Positions 7,848-15,860 of a stretch of 64,000 bases of DNA are shown piece by piece (the stretch's first letter is position 1; each line of letters opens with the position of its first letter). The position numbers and the translations under genes are program-made. Under the pieces are notes generated by a model that saw nothing but the letters and a program-made list of their open reading frames with translations, made no database searches and had not been told where the DNA came from. This stretch comes from Mycobacterium yunnanensis (lineage in GTDB: Bacteria > Actinomycetota > Actinomycetes > Mycobacteriales > Mycobacteriaceae): contig NZ_JACKVK010000001.1 in assembly GCF_025823185.1 (NCBI RefSeq), forward strand, positions 380,846 to 444,845, read 5' to 3'.

Positions 7848-8498
7848 TCAGTGGAACGTGAGGGTTATCGCCTGAGAGAGGGACGCGCCGGCGACGTCGT
7901 TGGCTTCGCGCGCCGGCAGGGCGAGCAGGACCACGCCGTCGCGGCTGCGGTCCTTGGCTGGGGTCGAGACCAAGACCACGACGGCGTCGGCGGCCACCAC
8001 GCGGGAACGTTCCTCGGATCCGTCGGCCGACTCCGAGACCGCCAGCACGTCGACCACGTCGCCGGTGCGCACCACGTCGAGGAGCGCGGCGTCCGTCGGG
8101 TGCACGGGCACGATGCGCGCGTCCGGACCCGCGGCGGCCTCGGCCAGGCGCGAATTCATCACCCGGACGTCGGTCAGCACCTCGCCGCGACGTGCCGGAC
8201 CGGCCAGCGTGGCGCCGATCAGATCGGCGCTGCGGACGGTCGCACCGTCCGGAATGGCCGTCACCGCACGGGATTCCACGCGCAGGTCGGCGGCCATCAA
8301 CTCGACTCCGGGGGCAAGGTCGCGCGCCGCGACCACGACGTCGGCGCGGCCGTGCGACGGGTCGGGGCGCAACGCGGCCACGGCAGCCAAGACGACGAGC
8401 GCCGCGGCGGTCACGCGGCGAGCCATGAGCGTGCGCGTCCAGTCGGGGCGCAGTGCGTGCAGGCGCGACGTCAGCGACGGATTGAGTGATTGCCCCAT
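7848..8498 (-). CDS. SAF-domain membrane-anchored protein (CpaB/FlgA-like fold)
   Basis: The 216-residue protein has a cytoplasmic N-terminus, one transmembrane helix (about 28-45, TAAALVVLAAVAAL) and an exported SAF domain (VVVAARDLAPGVELMAADLR) followed by a beta-rich domain with VHPTDAALLDVVRTGDVVDV. SAF domains occur in CpaB pilus-assembly and FlgA proteins. It corresponds to Rv0990c. It starts 61 nt after the ruc stop on the same strand, so it is probably in the ruc operon and under the same HrcA-type control. Its function is unknown. Confidence 0.8.
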   Translation of the reverse strand: MGQSLNPSLTSRLHALRPDWTRTLMARRVTAAALVVLAAVAALRPDPSHGRADVVVAARDLAPGVELMAADLRVESRAVTAIPDGATVRSADLIGATLAGPARRGEVLTDVRVMNSRLAEAAAGPDARIVPVHPTDAALLDVVRTGDVVDVLAVSESADGSEERSRVVAADAVVVLVSTPAKDRSRDGVVLLALPAREANDVAGASLSQAITLTFH

Positions 8499-8559
8499 GC
8501 GGCCACGCTAGATAGCCCGGCGGGGATGTGGCAGGGGGTGAGCCGCGCCCTGTGGATAA

Positions 8560-8916
8560 CTACGAGCTGGAGGCAGCGGGCGTCGACGCGGGCTTGCTCG
8601 CCGACGAGGTGGAGCTGGACTTGTCCGAGCTGGACGACTTCTCCGACGACGACTTCTCGGCAGGCTTGTCGGACGACTTCTCCGCCGACCCCGACGATTC
8701 GCCACCGCCACTGGAGCCGTTGATGGTGCTCTTCGAGGTGTCGCGGCTGTCGTTGCGGTAGAAGCCGCTGCCCTTGAACACGACGCCCACCGAGCCGAAC
8801 AGCTTGCGCAGCCGGCCCGAGCACTCGGGGCACGTGGTCAGCGCGTCATCTGTGAATGCCTGCACCGCGTCGAAACGGTTGTCGCACTCGGTACAAGCGT
8901 ACGAATAGGTGGGCAC
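8560..8916 (-). CDS. ruc: FmdB-type zinc-ribbon chaperone Ruc
   Basis: The 118-residue protein begins VPTYSYACTECDNRFDAVQA. It has a zinc ribbon with Cys8, Cys11, Cys29 and Cys32 (CTEC...CPEC) and a long disordered tail of Ser, Lys, Glu and Asp. The M. tuberculosis orthologue Rv0991c (Ruc) is a redox-regulated chaperone activated when the cysteines are oxidised; it then binds unfolded proteins and works with the DnaK system. GTG at 8916 was chosen because GGAGG lies 6 nt upstream and the product begins exactly like FmdB proteins; an upstream start at 8952 would run through the CIRCE element. The Ser/Lys-rich tail is unusually long and repetitive. Confidence 0.92.
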   Translation of the reverse strand: MPTYSYACTECDNRFDAVQAFTDDALTTCPECSGRLRKLFGSVGVVFKGSGFYRNDSRDTSKSTINGSSGGGESSGSAEKSSDKPAEKSSSEKSSSSDKSSSTSSASKPASTPAASSS

Positions 8917-8945
8917 CAAAACCTCCGGAACAATGAACAAATCCT

Positions 8946-8972
8946 TTAGCACTCTAGCTGCTCAAGTGCTAG
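8946..8972 (-). promoter_or_regulatory. CIRCE element (HrcA operator) upstream of ruc
   Basis: TTAGCACTC-N9-AAGTGCTAG matches the CIRCE consensus TTAGCACTC-N9-GAGTGCTAA at 16 of 18 arm positions. It lies 30-56 nt upstream of the ruc start. It predicts heat-shock derepression of ruc and the SAF gene by HrcA, in line with reports placing Rv0991c in the HrcA regulon. Confidence 0.85.
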
Positions 8973-9016
8973 AACCGCTACGTGGCTCCCGCCATTCCCG
9001 CGGCCATCGCGGCTCC

Positions 9017-9595
9017 TCAACCGAGTTCGACGAGCCCGTTGCCGGGGGTCAGCGCGTGGGTCATCGGGACGTCGTGGGGGTCGGCCGGAAGCGCCTGAAC
9101 CAGTTCGTCGTCGCGGACCATCGCCACCAGTCGCGTCGTCGGACCGGCCATGGCCAGGGTCCGGTCGTAGAATCCGGCACCCCTGCCAAGACGGTTGCCG
9201 ATGCGGTCGACGGCCAACGCCGGAATCACGACCGTCGACGCTGAGGCGACGGTCTCCGCGGGCAGGTGCGGTGCGGGTGGCTCGCGAAGACCGAAGCGAG
9301 CGGCCACCAGATCACCGCGGTACTCACCCCAGCTCAGAGGCAGGGGGTGCCCCGCCTCGTCCACGCGTGCCACCGGCAGCAGCACCCGGGCACCCCCGTC
9401 GACCAGGTCGTCGAGCATGGCGACCGAGCCAGGCTCGGAACCGACGGGGACGTAGGCACACACCGTGTCGCCCGCTCCGGCCAGGCCGGCCAGGTGTCGG
9501 CGCAGGTGGTCGGCCTCGGCGCGCCGCACCGCGTCGGGGACGGCGCGGCGGGCGGAGAGGATCGCGGCGCGCATCTGGGTCTTCGTCGGTGCCAC
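9017..9595 (-). CDS. 5-formyltetrahydrofolate cyclo-ligase
   Basis: The 192-residue protein has the MTHFS fold: a basic N-terminus (KTQMRAAILSARRAVPDAVR), YVPVGSEPGS, a substrate-site WGEYRGDL and the ATP-binding loop DRIGNRLGRGAGFYDRTLA, the family signature. It converts 5-formyl-THF to 5,10-methenyl-THF with ATP hydrolysis, in the cytoplasm. It is the Rv0992c orthologue and is divergent from galU (73 bp apart). Start is GTG at 9595. Confidence 0.93.
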   Translation of the reverse strand: MAPTKTQMRAAILSARRAVPDAVRRAEADHLRRHLAGLAGAGDTVCAYVPVGSEPGSVAMLDDLVDGGARVLLPVARVDEAGHPLPLSWGEYRGDLVAARFGLREPPAPHLPAETVASASTVVIPALAVDRIGNRLGRGAGFYDRTLAMAGPTTRLVAMVRDDELVQALPADPHDVPMTHALTPGNGLVELG

Positions 9596-9668
9596 GACTT
9601 CACCATGTCACGTCACACGGTGAGGGCTCAGCAGGTTCTCAGCGGCCGATGACGTTAGGGTGTGAACG

Positions 9669-10583
9669 ATGACGACACGCGCTGTGGTGCCGATTCCTCG
9701 CACCGCGATCGTTCCGGCCGCTGGGTTGGGCACACGCTTCCTACCTGCGACGAAGACGGTGCCGAAGGAACTGCTGCCCGTCGTCGACACCCCCGGCATC
9801 GAGCTGGTCGCCGCCGAGGCCGCCGAGGCGGGCGCCGAACGCCTCATCATCGTCACCTCCGCGGGCAAGGACGGCGTCGTCGCGCACTTCGTCGAGGACC
9901 TCATCCTCGAGGGCACGCTGGAGGCCCGAGGCAAGACGGTGATGTTGGAGAAGGTGCGCCGAGCGCCTGGCCTCATCAAGGTCGAGTCCGTGGTGCAGGC
10001 CGAACCGTTGGGCCTGGGGCACGCCGTCAGCTGCGTCGAACCGAGCCTGGACGACGACGAGGACGCCGTGGCAGTGCTGTTGCCCGACGACCTCGTGTTG
10101 CCGACCGGTGTCCTGGAGACCATGTCCAAGGTGCGCGCCAAGCGCGGGGGATCGGTGCTGTGCGCCATCGAGGTGCCCGCTGACGACATCAGTGCCTACG
10201 GCGTGTTCGACGTCGAGGTGGTCCCGGACGCCGTGAACCCGAATGTGTTGCGCGTCAAGGGCATGGTGGAGAAGCCGAAGAAGGAGGACGCGCCGTCGCT
10301 GTACGCCGCGGCTGGCCGGTACGTGCTGGACCGGGCCATCTTCGACGCGTTGCGACGGGTGCCCCGCGGCGTTGGCGGCGAGATCCAGCTGACCGACGCG
10401 ATCGCGCTGCTCATCGACGAGGGGCACCCCGTTCACGTGGTGGTGCACCGCGGTTCTCGACACGACCTGGGAAATCCCGGCGGCTACCTCAAGGCTGCGG
10501 TTGACTTTGCATTGGAGCGCGACGACTACGGACCGGAGCTGCGGCGCTGGTTGGTCGAGCGTTTGGGCCTCAACGCCAACTGA
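9669..10583 (+). CDS. galU: UTP-glucose-1-phosphate uridylyltransferase
   Basis: The 304-residue protein has the nucleotidyltransferase signature IVPAAGLGTRFLPATKTVPK (about 14-33), the catalytic PDDLVLP and EKPKKEDAPS segments, and the Mg/UTP site GGEIQLTDAIA. It makes UDP-glucose for cell-wall arabinogalactan, trehalose and lipooligosaccharides. It is the Rv0993 orthologue. glp follows 38 nt downstream on the same strand, so galU-glp-rimJ probably form one transcript. Confidence 0.96.
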   Translation: MTTRAVVPIPRTAIVPAAGLGTRFLPATKTVPKELLPVVDTPGIELVAAEAAEAGAERLIIVTSAGKDGVVAHFVEDLILEGTLEARGKTVMLEKVRRAPGLIKVESVVQAEPLGLGHAVSCVEPSLDDDEDAVAVLLPDDLVLPTGVLETMSKVRAKRGGSVLCAIEVPADDISAYGVFDVEVVPDAVNPNVLRVKGMVEKPKKEDAPSLYAAAGRYVLDRAIFDALRRVPRGVGGEIQLTDAIALLIDEGHPVHVVVHRGSRHDLGNPGGYLKAAVDFALERDDYGPELRRWLVERLGLNAN

Positions 10584-10621
10584 CGTGCGCGTGGGCTCCA
10601 TGACTGGAGAAAGGCGCACGA

Positions 10622-11878
10622 GTGCGTTCGGTGGAGGAGCAGCAGGCGAAGGTGGCTGCCGCGGCGGTAGCACCCAGACCCGTTCGGGTGGCCATCGCGG
10701 AGGCCCAGGGTTTGATGTGCGCCGAGGAGGTCGTCACCGAACGCCCCCTTCCTGGCTTCGATCAGGCCGCGATCGACGGATACGCGGTACGCAGCGTCGA
10801 CGTGCTCGGCGTCGAGGCGGGCGGTGACGGCGAGGACGGTGACCGGGAGGTCAGCCTTCCGGTGATGGGCCTGATCGAGGCCGGTGCCAAGACCCCGAGC
10901 CGCCTTCAGCCGCGTCAGGCCGCGCGCGTGCAGACCGGTGCGCCCATGCCGACCCTCGCCGACGCCGTCCTGCCGTTGCGTTGGACCGACGGCGGCGATT
11001 CGCGGGTGCGGGTGCTGCGCGGGGTGCGATCGGGCGCCTACGTGCGCCGCACTGGTGACGACGTCCAACCCGGCGACGTTGCCGTGCGATCGGGCACCAT
11101 CATCGGGGCGGCGCAGGTCGGGCTGCTGGCCGCGGTGGGACGCGAGCGGGTGCTGGTGCATCCGCGTCCGCGGCTGTCGGTCATGAGCGTCGGCGGGGAA
11201 CTGGTCGACGTCTCGCGCAACCCGGGCAACGGCCAGGTCTACGACGTCAACTCCTATGCGCTGGCCGCGGCGGGGCGTGACGCGGGGGCCGAGGTGAACC
11301 GTGTCGGAATCGTCGACACGGAGTCCAAGACGCTGCGCGACGTGGTGGAAGGTCAGATCAACCGGGCCGAGGTGTTGGTGATCGCCGGTGCCGTCGGAGG
11401 GACCGCGGCCGAGAGCGTGCGGGCGGTGCTCTCGGAGCTCGGAGAGATGGAGGTCTCGCGCATCGCGATGCACCCCGGCTCCGTTCAGGGTTTTGGTCAG
11501 CTGGGCCGCGACGGCGTGCCGGTGTTCCTGTTGCCGGCCAATCCGGTGAGCGCACTGGTGGTCTTCGAGGTGATGGTGCGGCCGCTGATTCGCATGTCGT
11601 TGGGCAAGCGGCAGCCGTTGCGGCGCGTCGTGCAGGCGCGCACCCTGTCGCCGATCACATCGGTGGCCGGACGCAAGGGCTACCTGCGTGGGCAGCTGAT
11701 GCGGGACCAGGACACCGGCGAGTACCTGGTGCAGGCGCTCGGCGGCGCGCCGGGTGCGTCGTCGCATCTGCTGGCGACGTTGGCCGAGGCGAACTGCCTG
11801 GTGGTGGTGCCCAGTGAGGCCGAGGAGGTCCGTACCGGCGAGATCGTGGACGTGGCGTTCCTGGCGCAACGCGGCTGA
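10622..11878 (+). CDS. glp: MoeA/gephyrin-family protein Glp
   Basis: The 418-residue protein has all MoeA domains: the N-terminal DGYAVRS motif (about 56-62), the molybdopterin-binding MogA-like domain (SVMSVGGELVDVSRNPGNGQ and VIAGAVGGTAAES), the LPANPVSALVVFE motif and the C-terminal beta-barrel. MoeA inserts molybdate in cofactor synthesis. In Corynebacteriales the copy next to galU and glpR has been described as Glp, a divisome protein bound by its membrane receptor GlpR; the same gene order is present here. GGAGAAAGG lies just upstream of GTG 10622. The classic catalytic GGxS region reads GAVGGTAAES, slightly divergent, which fits a non-enzymatic role. Confidence 0.9.
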   Translation: MRSVEEQQAKVAAAAVAPRPVRVAIAEAQGLMCAEEVVTERPLPGFDQAAIDGYAVRSVDVLGVEAGGDGEDGDREVSLPVMGLIEAGAKTPSRLQPRQAARVQTGAPMPTLADAVLPLRWTDGGDSRVRVLRGVRSGAYVRRTGDDVQPGDVAVRSGTIIGAAQVGLLAAVGRERVLVHPRPRLSVMSVGGELVDVSRNPGNGQVYDVNSYALAAAGRDAGAEVNRVGIVDTESKTLRDVVEGQINRAEVLVIAGAVGGTAAESVRAVLSELGEMEVSRIAMHPGSVQGFGQLGRDGVPVFLLPANPVSALVVFEVMVRPLIRMSLGKRQPLRRVVQARTLSPITSVAGRKGYLRGQLMRDQDTGEYLVQALGGAPGASSHLLATLAEANCLVVVPSEAEEVRTGEIVDVAFLAQRG

Positions 11879-11889
11879 CGCAGCCGATC

Positions 11890-12543
11890 ATGAACCTGTG
11901 GCGGTCGTCGTCGATGCACCCGGGGTGGCCGCAGTCGGTCGGTCCGCTGCGGGTGCCCGCGGGTCTGGTGCGGCTGCGTCCGATTCGGCTGCGCGACGGG
12001 GCGGTGTGGAGCCGGATCCGGCTGGCCGATCGGGCGCACCTCGAGCCGTGGGAGCCCGTTGCCGAGGTGGATTGGGAAGCGCGACATAGCATTTCGTCGT
12101 GGCCGTCGATCTGTTCCGGACTGCGCGCGGAGGCCAGGAAGGGGCGGATGCTGCCGTACGCCATCGAGCTGGACGGTGAGTTGTGCGGCCAGCTGACGAT
12201 CGGCAACGTCACCCACGGTGCGCTGCGCTCGGCGTGGATCGGGTACTGGGTGGCCAAGGCGCACAACGGCGGCGGGGTGGCGACGGCGGCGCTGGCGTTG
12301 GGCGTGGATCACGGCTTCGGGCCGGTGGGCCTGCACCGAATCGAGGCGACGGTGCGGCCGGAGAACGCCCCGAGCCGGGCGGTGCTGTCGAAGGCGAACT
12401 TCCGCGAGGAGGGCTTGCTCAAGCGTTATCTGGAGGTCGACGGCGGGTGGCGGGACCATCTGCTGGTGGCCATCACCATCGAGGAGCTGAACGGGTCGGC
12501 AACGTCGGCGTTGGTCCGCGCCGGACGGGCCAATTGGACCTAA
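11890..12543 (+). CDS. rimJ: GNAT N-acetyltransferase, RimJ-like
   Basis: The 217-residue protein has an Acetyltransf_3 fold with LRLRPIRLRDGAVWSRIRLA-like N-terminal strands, acetyl-CoA loop region YWVAKAHNGGGVATAALALG and a downstream HRIEATVRPENAPSRAVLSK motif. It is expected to acetylate a protein N-terminus, as RimJ does for ribosomal S5, but the substrate is not shown. It is the Rv0995 orthologue and starts 12 nt after the glp stop, so it is co-transcribed. Confidence 0.88.
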   Translation: MNLWRSSSMHPGWPQSVGPLRVPAGLVRLRPIRLRDGAVWSRIRLADRAHLEPWEPVAEVDWEARHSISSWPSICSGLRAEARKGRMLPYAIELDGELCGQLTIGNVTHGALRSAWIGYWVAKAHNGGGVATAALALGVDHGFGPVGLHRIEATVRPENAPSRAVLSKANFREEGLLKRYLEVDGGWRDHLLVAITIEELNGSATSALVRAGRANWT

Positions 12544-12590
12544 TTTGGGGCAGTTGTGGCTATTGGGACGAATGTGCTTGTCAGAGGCGA

Positions 12591-12606
12591 ATTACAGGTG
12601 TGTAAT
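12591..12606. promoter_or_regulatory. Perfect short palindrome upstream of glpR
   Basis: ATTACA-GGTG-TGTAAT lies in the 131-bp gap between rimJ and glpR, about 70 bp before the glpR start. It is a plausible operator for an independent glpR promoter. The regulator is unidentified. Confidence 0.4.
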
Positions 12607-12674
12607 TAGTCGCGGCGCGTCGTCCCCGGATGCGCTGGTCACGGACCTAACTCACGGGGAAAGGAGCCGGCGTC

Positions 12675-13760
12675 ATGCCAAGCATCCCTCAGTCTCTTCT
12701 CTGGATCTCGCTCGTGGTGCTCTGGCTCTTCGTGTTGGTTCCCATGTTGATCAGCAAGCGGGACACCGTTCGGCGCACCAGCGACGTCGCACTGGCAACC
12801 CGTGTGCTGAACTCCGGCCACGGCGCGCGGCTGCTGCGACGCCGCAAACCGGCCGCCGGTCACCATAGCGACCCCGACTGGCGCCCCACCCACGACGACC
12901 TCGACGACGACTTCTACGACGACCGCGACTCCGAGGATGCGCCCCGCACCGCGGTCGTGGTGATGGCCGCGGCGAAGGTCGAAGCCGAGTCGGAGTACCT
13001 CGACGTCGACGTGGTGGAGGAGGACTCCGGCGCCCTGCCCATCGGTGTCTCGGCGCAGAAGACCGCCGTGCAGGAGCCCCAGCTGCCGTTGGAGTTCGCC
13101 GACGACACCGCGACGTTCTCGATCGACGACCTCCACGAGGTCGACGCCGCGGACGAGGCGCCCGCCGCTCGCGCCTCCGACGACGACACTGCCGCATCCG
13201 AGGAGATGACCGACGAGTTCGAAGCGGTGTCCGAGGACGACCCGAACCACGACTACGAGTACGTCGACGACTCCTCCGGTGTCGAGGCCGCCGAGGAGTC
13301 CGAACCGCACGGCGCGGAATCGAAGTCCCAGGAGCGCCGCCGCACCTACGAGACCAAGACCGCCGCGGCCGTCAGCGCGCGCAAGTACCGGTTCCGCAAG
13401 CGCATGCTGATGGCGATGTCGGTGCTGCTGCTGCTGAGCGCGGTCGCGGCCTTCGTGGTGTCGCCGACGTTCTGGTGGGTGTGCGGCACGGTCGGCGTCG
13501 TCACCGTGCTCTACCTCGCGTACTTGCGCCGTCAGACGCGCATCGAGGAGCAGGTGCGGCGTCGTCGCGCGCAGCGCATGATGCGCTCGCACCTGGGCGT
13601 GGAGAACACCAAGGACCAGGAATTCGACGTGGTGCCGGCGCGGTTGCGCAGGCCCGGTTCGGTCGTTCTGGAGATCGACGACGAGGACCCGATCTTCGAA
13701 CACCTCGAGTACGCGAGCTTCGCGCGGGAGTACGACCTGCCGCGGGCCTCGGGTCAGTAG
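12675..13760 (+). CDS. glpR: Divisome membrane protein GlpR/SepX family
   Basis: The 361-residue protein has an N-terminal TM helix (about 5-27, SLLWISLVVLWLFVLVPMLI), a conserved juxtamembrane segment (SKRDTVRRTSDVALATRVLN), a long acidic disordered region (about 70-220), two closely spaced TM helices (about 240-285) and a basic C-terminal domain. This layout and its place after galU-glp-rimJ match GlpR of Corynebacterium, SepX of Streptomyces and Rv0996. The family anchors Glp at the division site and pole. AAGGAGCC lies 8 nt before the ATG. The Asp/Glu-rich linker is unusually long. Confidence 0.85.
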   Translation: MPSIPQSLLWISLVVLWLFVLVPMLISKRDTVRRTSDVALATRVLNSGHGARLLRRRKPAAGHHSDPDWRPTHDDLDDDFYDDRDSEDAPRTAVVVMAAAKVEAESEYLDVDVVEEDSGALPIGVSAQKTAVQEPQLPLEFADDTATFSIDDLHEVDAADEAPAARASDDDTAASEEMTDEFEAVSEDDPNHDYEYVDDSSGVEAAEESEPHGAESKSQERRRTYETKTAAAVSARKYRFRKRMLMAMSVLLLLSAVAAFVVSPTFWWVCGTVGVVTVLYLAYLRRQTRIEEQVRRRRAQRMMRSHLGVENTKDQEFDVVPARLRRPGSVVLEIDDEDPIFEHLEYASFAREYDLPRASGQ

Positions 13761-13809
13761 CGCCGATTTCTAGCAGGACACCGGCACTGGTAGCCTGCTA
13801 GCGGTACAA

Positions 13810-13882
13810 GGGGCTATAGCGCAGTTGGTAGCGCGTCTCGTTCGCATCGAGAAGGTCAGGGGTTCGATTCCCCTTAGCTCCA
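13810..13882 (+). tRNA. tRNA-Ala (anticodon CGC)
   Basis: The 73-nt cloverleaf has acceptor GGGGCTA/TAGCTCC (one G-T pair), D arm GCGC-AGTTGGTA-GCGC, anticodon stem TCTCG/CGAGA with loop TTCGCAT (anticodon CGC, reads GCG), T arm AGGGG-TTCGATT-CCCCT and discriminator A. CCA is not encoded. The last 20 nt are shared with the island attachment repeat, so the element restored the 3' end on integration. Confidence 0.95.
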
Positions 13883-13883
13883 C
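13863..13883. repeat. attL, 21-bp direct repeat in tRNA-Ala 3' end
   Basis: The repeat begins TTCGATTCCCC and ends TTAGCTCCAC. It covers the T loop and acceptor 3' strand of the tRNA. The identical copy is at 35567-35587; the bases outside both ends of the repeat differ. Confidence 0.93.
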
Positions 13884-13931
13884 TCAGTTTCAGCAGGTCG
13901 GGACCGGTTTTCGGGGTTGATCGGTGTTCAC

Positions 13932-13949
13932 GTCAACGCGTAGGTCAAC
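13932..13949 (+). repeat. Direct GTCAAC repeats, candidate integrase arm-type sites (left)
   Basis: GTCAAC occurs at 13932-13937 and 13944-13949, 12 bp apart, between attL and the integrase start. The same hexamer occurs as an inverted pair near attR (35442-35456). Tyrosine integrases of this kind bind such arm sites on both sides of the core. Confidence 0.45.
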
Positions 13950-13971
13950 AAAGTAACCTAAAGTCTTCACT

Positions 13972-15111
13972 GTGGCTTCGCTACGCAACCGCACTCGCCG
14001 GGATGGGTCCGAGTACTTCGCCGTGCTTTACCGCCTCCAGGGCAAGCAGACTTCAACGTCGTTCAACGACTTCGCCTCGGCAACAGCCTTCTGTGAAATG
14101 GTCACCAAGTTCGGCCCCGACAACGCGCTGGCCAGTCTGAAGGCCGAGTCCACGATGCCGACTCTGACTGTCGAGAAGTGGCTGAATCACCACATCGATC
14201 ACCTGACGGGGGTCGACGCCAACACCGTCGAGAAGTACCGCGCTTACGTTCGCAACGACATAGCCGAGCCCTTGGGGTCCATACCCTTGGCGGCGCTGAC
14301 CCGGGATCACGTAGCCCAGTGGATTAAGTCAATGGAGAAGCTGGACGAGAAGGGCTGGAGGCCCAGCGCGAAGACGATCACCAACAAGCACGGCTTCCTC
14401 GCCGGGGCGCTGAACGCCGCGGTGGCGGCAAAGCGCATCCCGGCCAGCCCTTGCGCCAGCATGCGCATGCCGAAGAATGACGATCCCCACGAAACAATCT
14501 TCCTGACGCGTGAACAGTTCGCGCTGTTGCACTCGAAGGTGACCGCGCCGTGGCAGCCAATGGTCGAGTTTCTCGTCGCCTCCGGTGCCCGTTGGGGTGA
14601 AGCCTCGGCACTGCGTCCCGGCGACGTAAACCGGGAGGATGGCACTGTCCGAATCTCGCAGTCCTGGAAGCAGGGGAGCGGCGGATACCGCCTGGGTTCG
14701 ACGAAGACCAGGAAGGGCCTGCGCACGATCAACGTCCCGAAGTCCGTATTGGACAAGCTCGACTACTCGAATGAGTTTCTGTTCGTCAACAGGGCGGGCG
14801 GTCCGGTCCGGGCGCAGGGCTTCTACGCCCGCGTCTGGGTACCGGCACTGCAGCGCGCTTGGCCGTTGGTTGACGAGACCGGCGAGCAGGTGACGGACAG
14901 CATGAAGGTTCTCCGGCCCCGCGTGCACGACCTCCGGCACTCCTGCGCTTCCTGGATGATTCAAGCCGGTATCCCCCTGCCAGTTGTCCAGCAGCACCTC
15001 GGCCATGAGTCGATCCAGACGACGGTCGCCGTCTACGGACACCTGGACCGACGCTCGATGAAAACGGCCGCGGACGCGATCGAACAGGCGCTTTTGCCGA
15101 TGACGCCGTAG
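13972..15111 (+). CDS. Tyrosine recombinase (island integrase)
   Basis: The 379-residue protein has an N-terminal arm-binding domain (about 1-60), a SAM-like core-binding domain (about 65-170, LTVEKWLNHHIDHL) and a catalytic domain with Arg207 (SGARWGEAS), Lys245 (STKTRKG), His319 and Arg322 (HDLRHS), His345 (HLGHES) and nucleophile Tyr355 (VAVYGH). All catalytic residues are intact. It integrates and, with an excisionase, excises the island at tRNA-Ala. GTG 13972 lies 8 nt after a TAAAGT -10 element (13959-13964), which suggests a leaderless mRNA. Confidence 0.95.
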   Translation: MASLRNRTRRDGSEYFAVLYRLQGKQTSTSFNDFASATAFCEMVTKFGPDNALASLKAESTMPTLTVEKWLNHHIDHLTGVDANTVEKYRAYVRNDIAEPLGSIPLAALTRDHVAQWIKSMEKLDEKGWRPSAKTITNKHGFLAGALNAAVAAKRIPASPCASMRMPKNDDPHETIFLTREQFALLHSKVTAPWQPMVEFLVASGARWGEASALRPGDVNREDGTVRISQSWKQGSGGYRLGSTKTRKGLRTINVPKSVLDKLDYSNEFLFVNRAGGPVRAQGFYARVWVPALQRAWPLVDETGEQVTDSMKVLRPRVHDLRHSCASWMIQAGIPLPVVQQHLGHESIQTTVAVYGHLDRRSMKTAADAIEQALLPMTP

Positions 15112-15405
15112 TGCAGATTTGGATGCGCGACTAGACGAGTTCTACACCCGTTCTTGAAAAGCTCTGTAGTGCAACTGAATCAGAGGTCGGGACAACGCAC
15201 GTAGGGGCGCGAGCTGCTAACGTGGCGACTAGAGCATCAACGAGATCAGAGCACCGTCGAGGTTGAGAGTGCAGCGGGACACTCGACGGCAAGAGACCCA
15301 AGGACCGGCACACCAGTACAGGCAGGCAGTTCTGCTCGAACTGCGCCTTCAGGCCATCCCATCGAGATCGCCCGTGTCGTTGCCCTACGTCTCTGAAGGC
15401 CACCC

Positions 15406-15627
15406 ATGTCTAGTTTTGCCTACCGCGCCGCGCGCGGTCGCTATGCGTCCCTGGGACGCTCCCGCCCCGATGACGACCCCGAACTCGTCGCCTCCCGTGT
15501 GATCATGCAAGAGCTCGCGCTCATCGATGCCATTAGCCGTGCGCTGATGAAGGCACCCCCCGTCAGGGAAGAGATCCGTGAACAGATCATCGCGCTGCTG
15601 GCACCATCCGAGGGCGTGCTGGCATGA
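15406..15627 (+). CDS. Small island protein, 73 residues
   Basis: The product begins MSSFAYRAARGRYASLGRSR, has a helical middle (ELALIDAISRALMKAPPVRE) and no recognisable domain. Its stop overlaps the start of the next gene by 4 nt (ATGA), so it is translationally coupled to the excisionase-like gene. Short proteins of this sort are common just before excisionase genes in actinobacterial integrated elements. The 294 bp before it hold no other gene that I can support. Confidence 0.7.
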   Translation: MSSFAYRAARGRYASLGRSRPDDDPELVASRVIMQELALIDAISRALMKAPPVREEIREQIIALLAPSEGVLA

Positions 15628-15860
15628 CGCGTACCTACTCTGTCAGCGAAGTTGCCGAGCAGATCGGCGCGCCCTCTGAGCGGTGGCTGGTTGAGCAGCT
15701 TCGGGCCGGTCATTTCCCCGGCCGGAAAGTCGCCAGGACGTGGCGCATGACCGAACAAGACGTGACGGATGCCCTCGACGCCTGCCTCAACAACCCCCGC
15801 ATCACGCGTACCGCTGCGGTCGGACTGACTGCTACCAGCCGAAAGCGGGTTTCAGCGTGA
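15624..15860 (+). CDS. HTH excisionase-like protein
   Basis: The 78-residue protein has a MerR/AlpA-type helix-turn-helix: TYSVSEVAEQIGAPSERWLV followed by QLRAGHFPGRKVARTWRMTE and a DALDAC helix. This is the layout of recombination directionality factors, which bend attachment DNA to favour excision. It lies between a short coupled ORF and the replication ATPase, overlapping the latter by 4 nt. The position near the integrase supports the excisionase role; it could instead be a regulator. Confidence 0.75.
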   Translation: MTRTYSVSEVAEQIGAPSERWLVEQLRAGHFPGRKVARTWRMTEQDVTDALDACLNNPRITRTAAVGLTATSRKRVSA

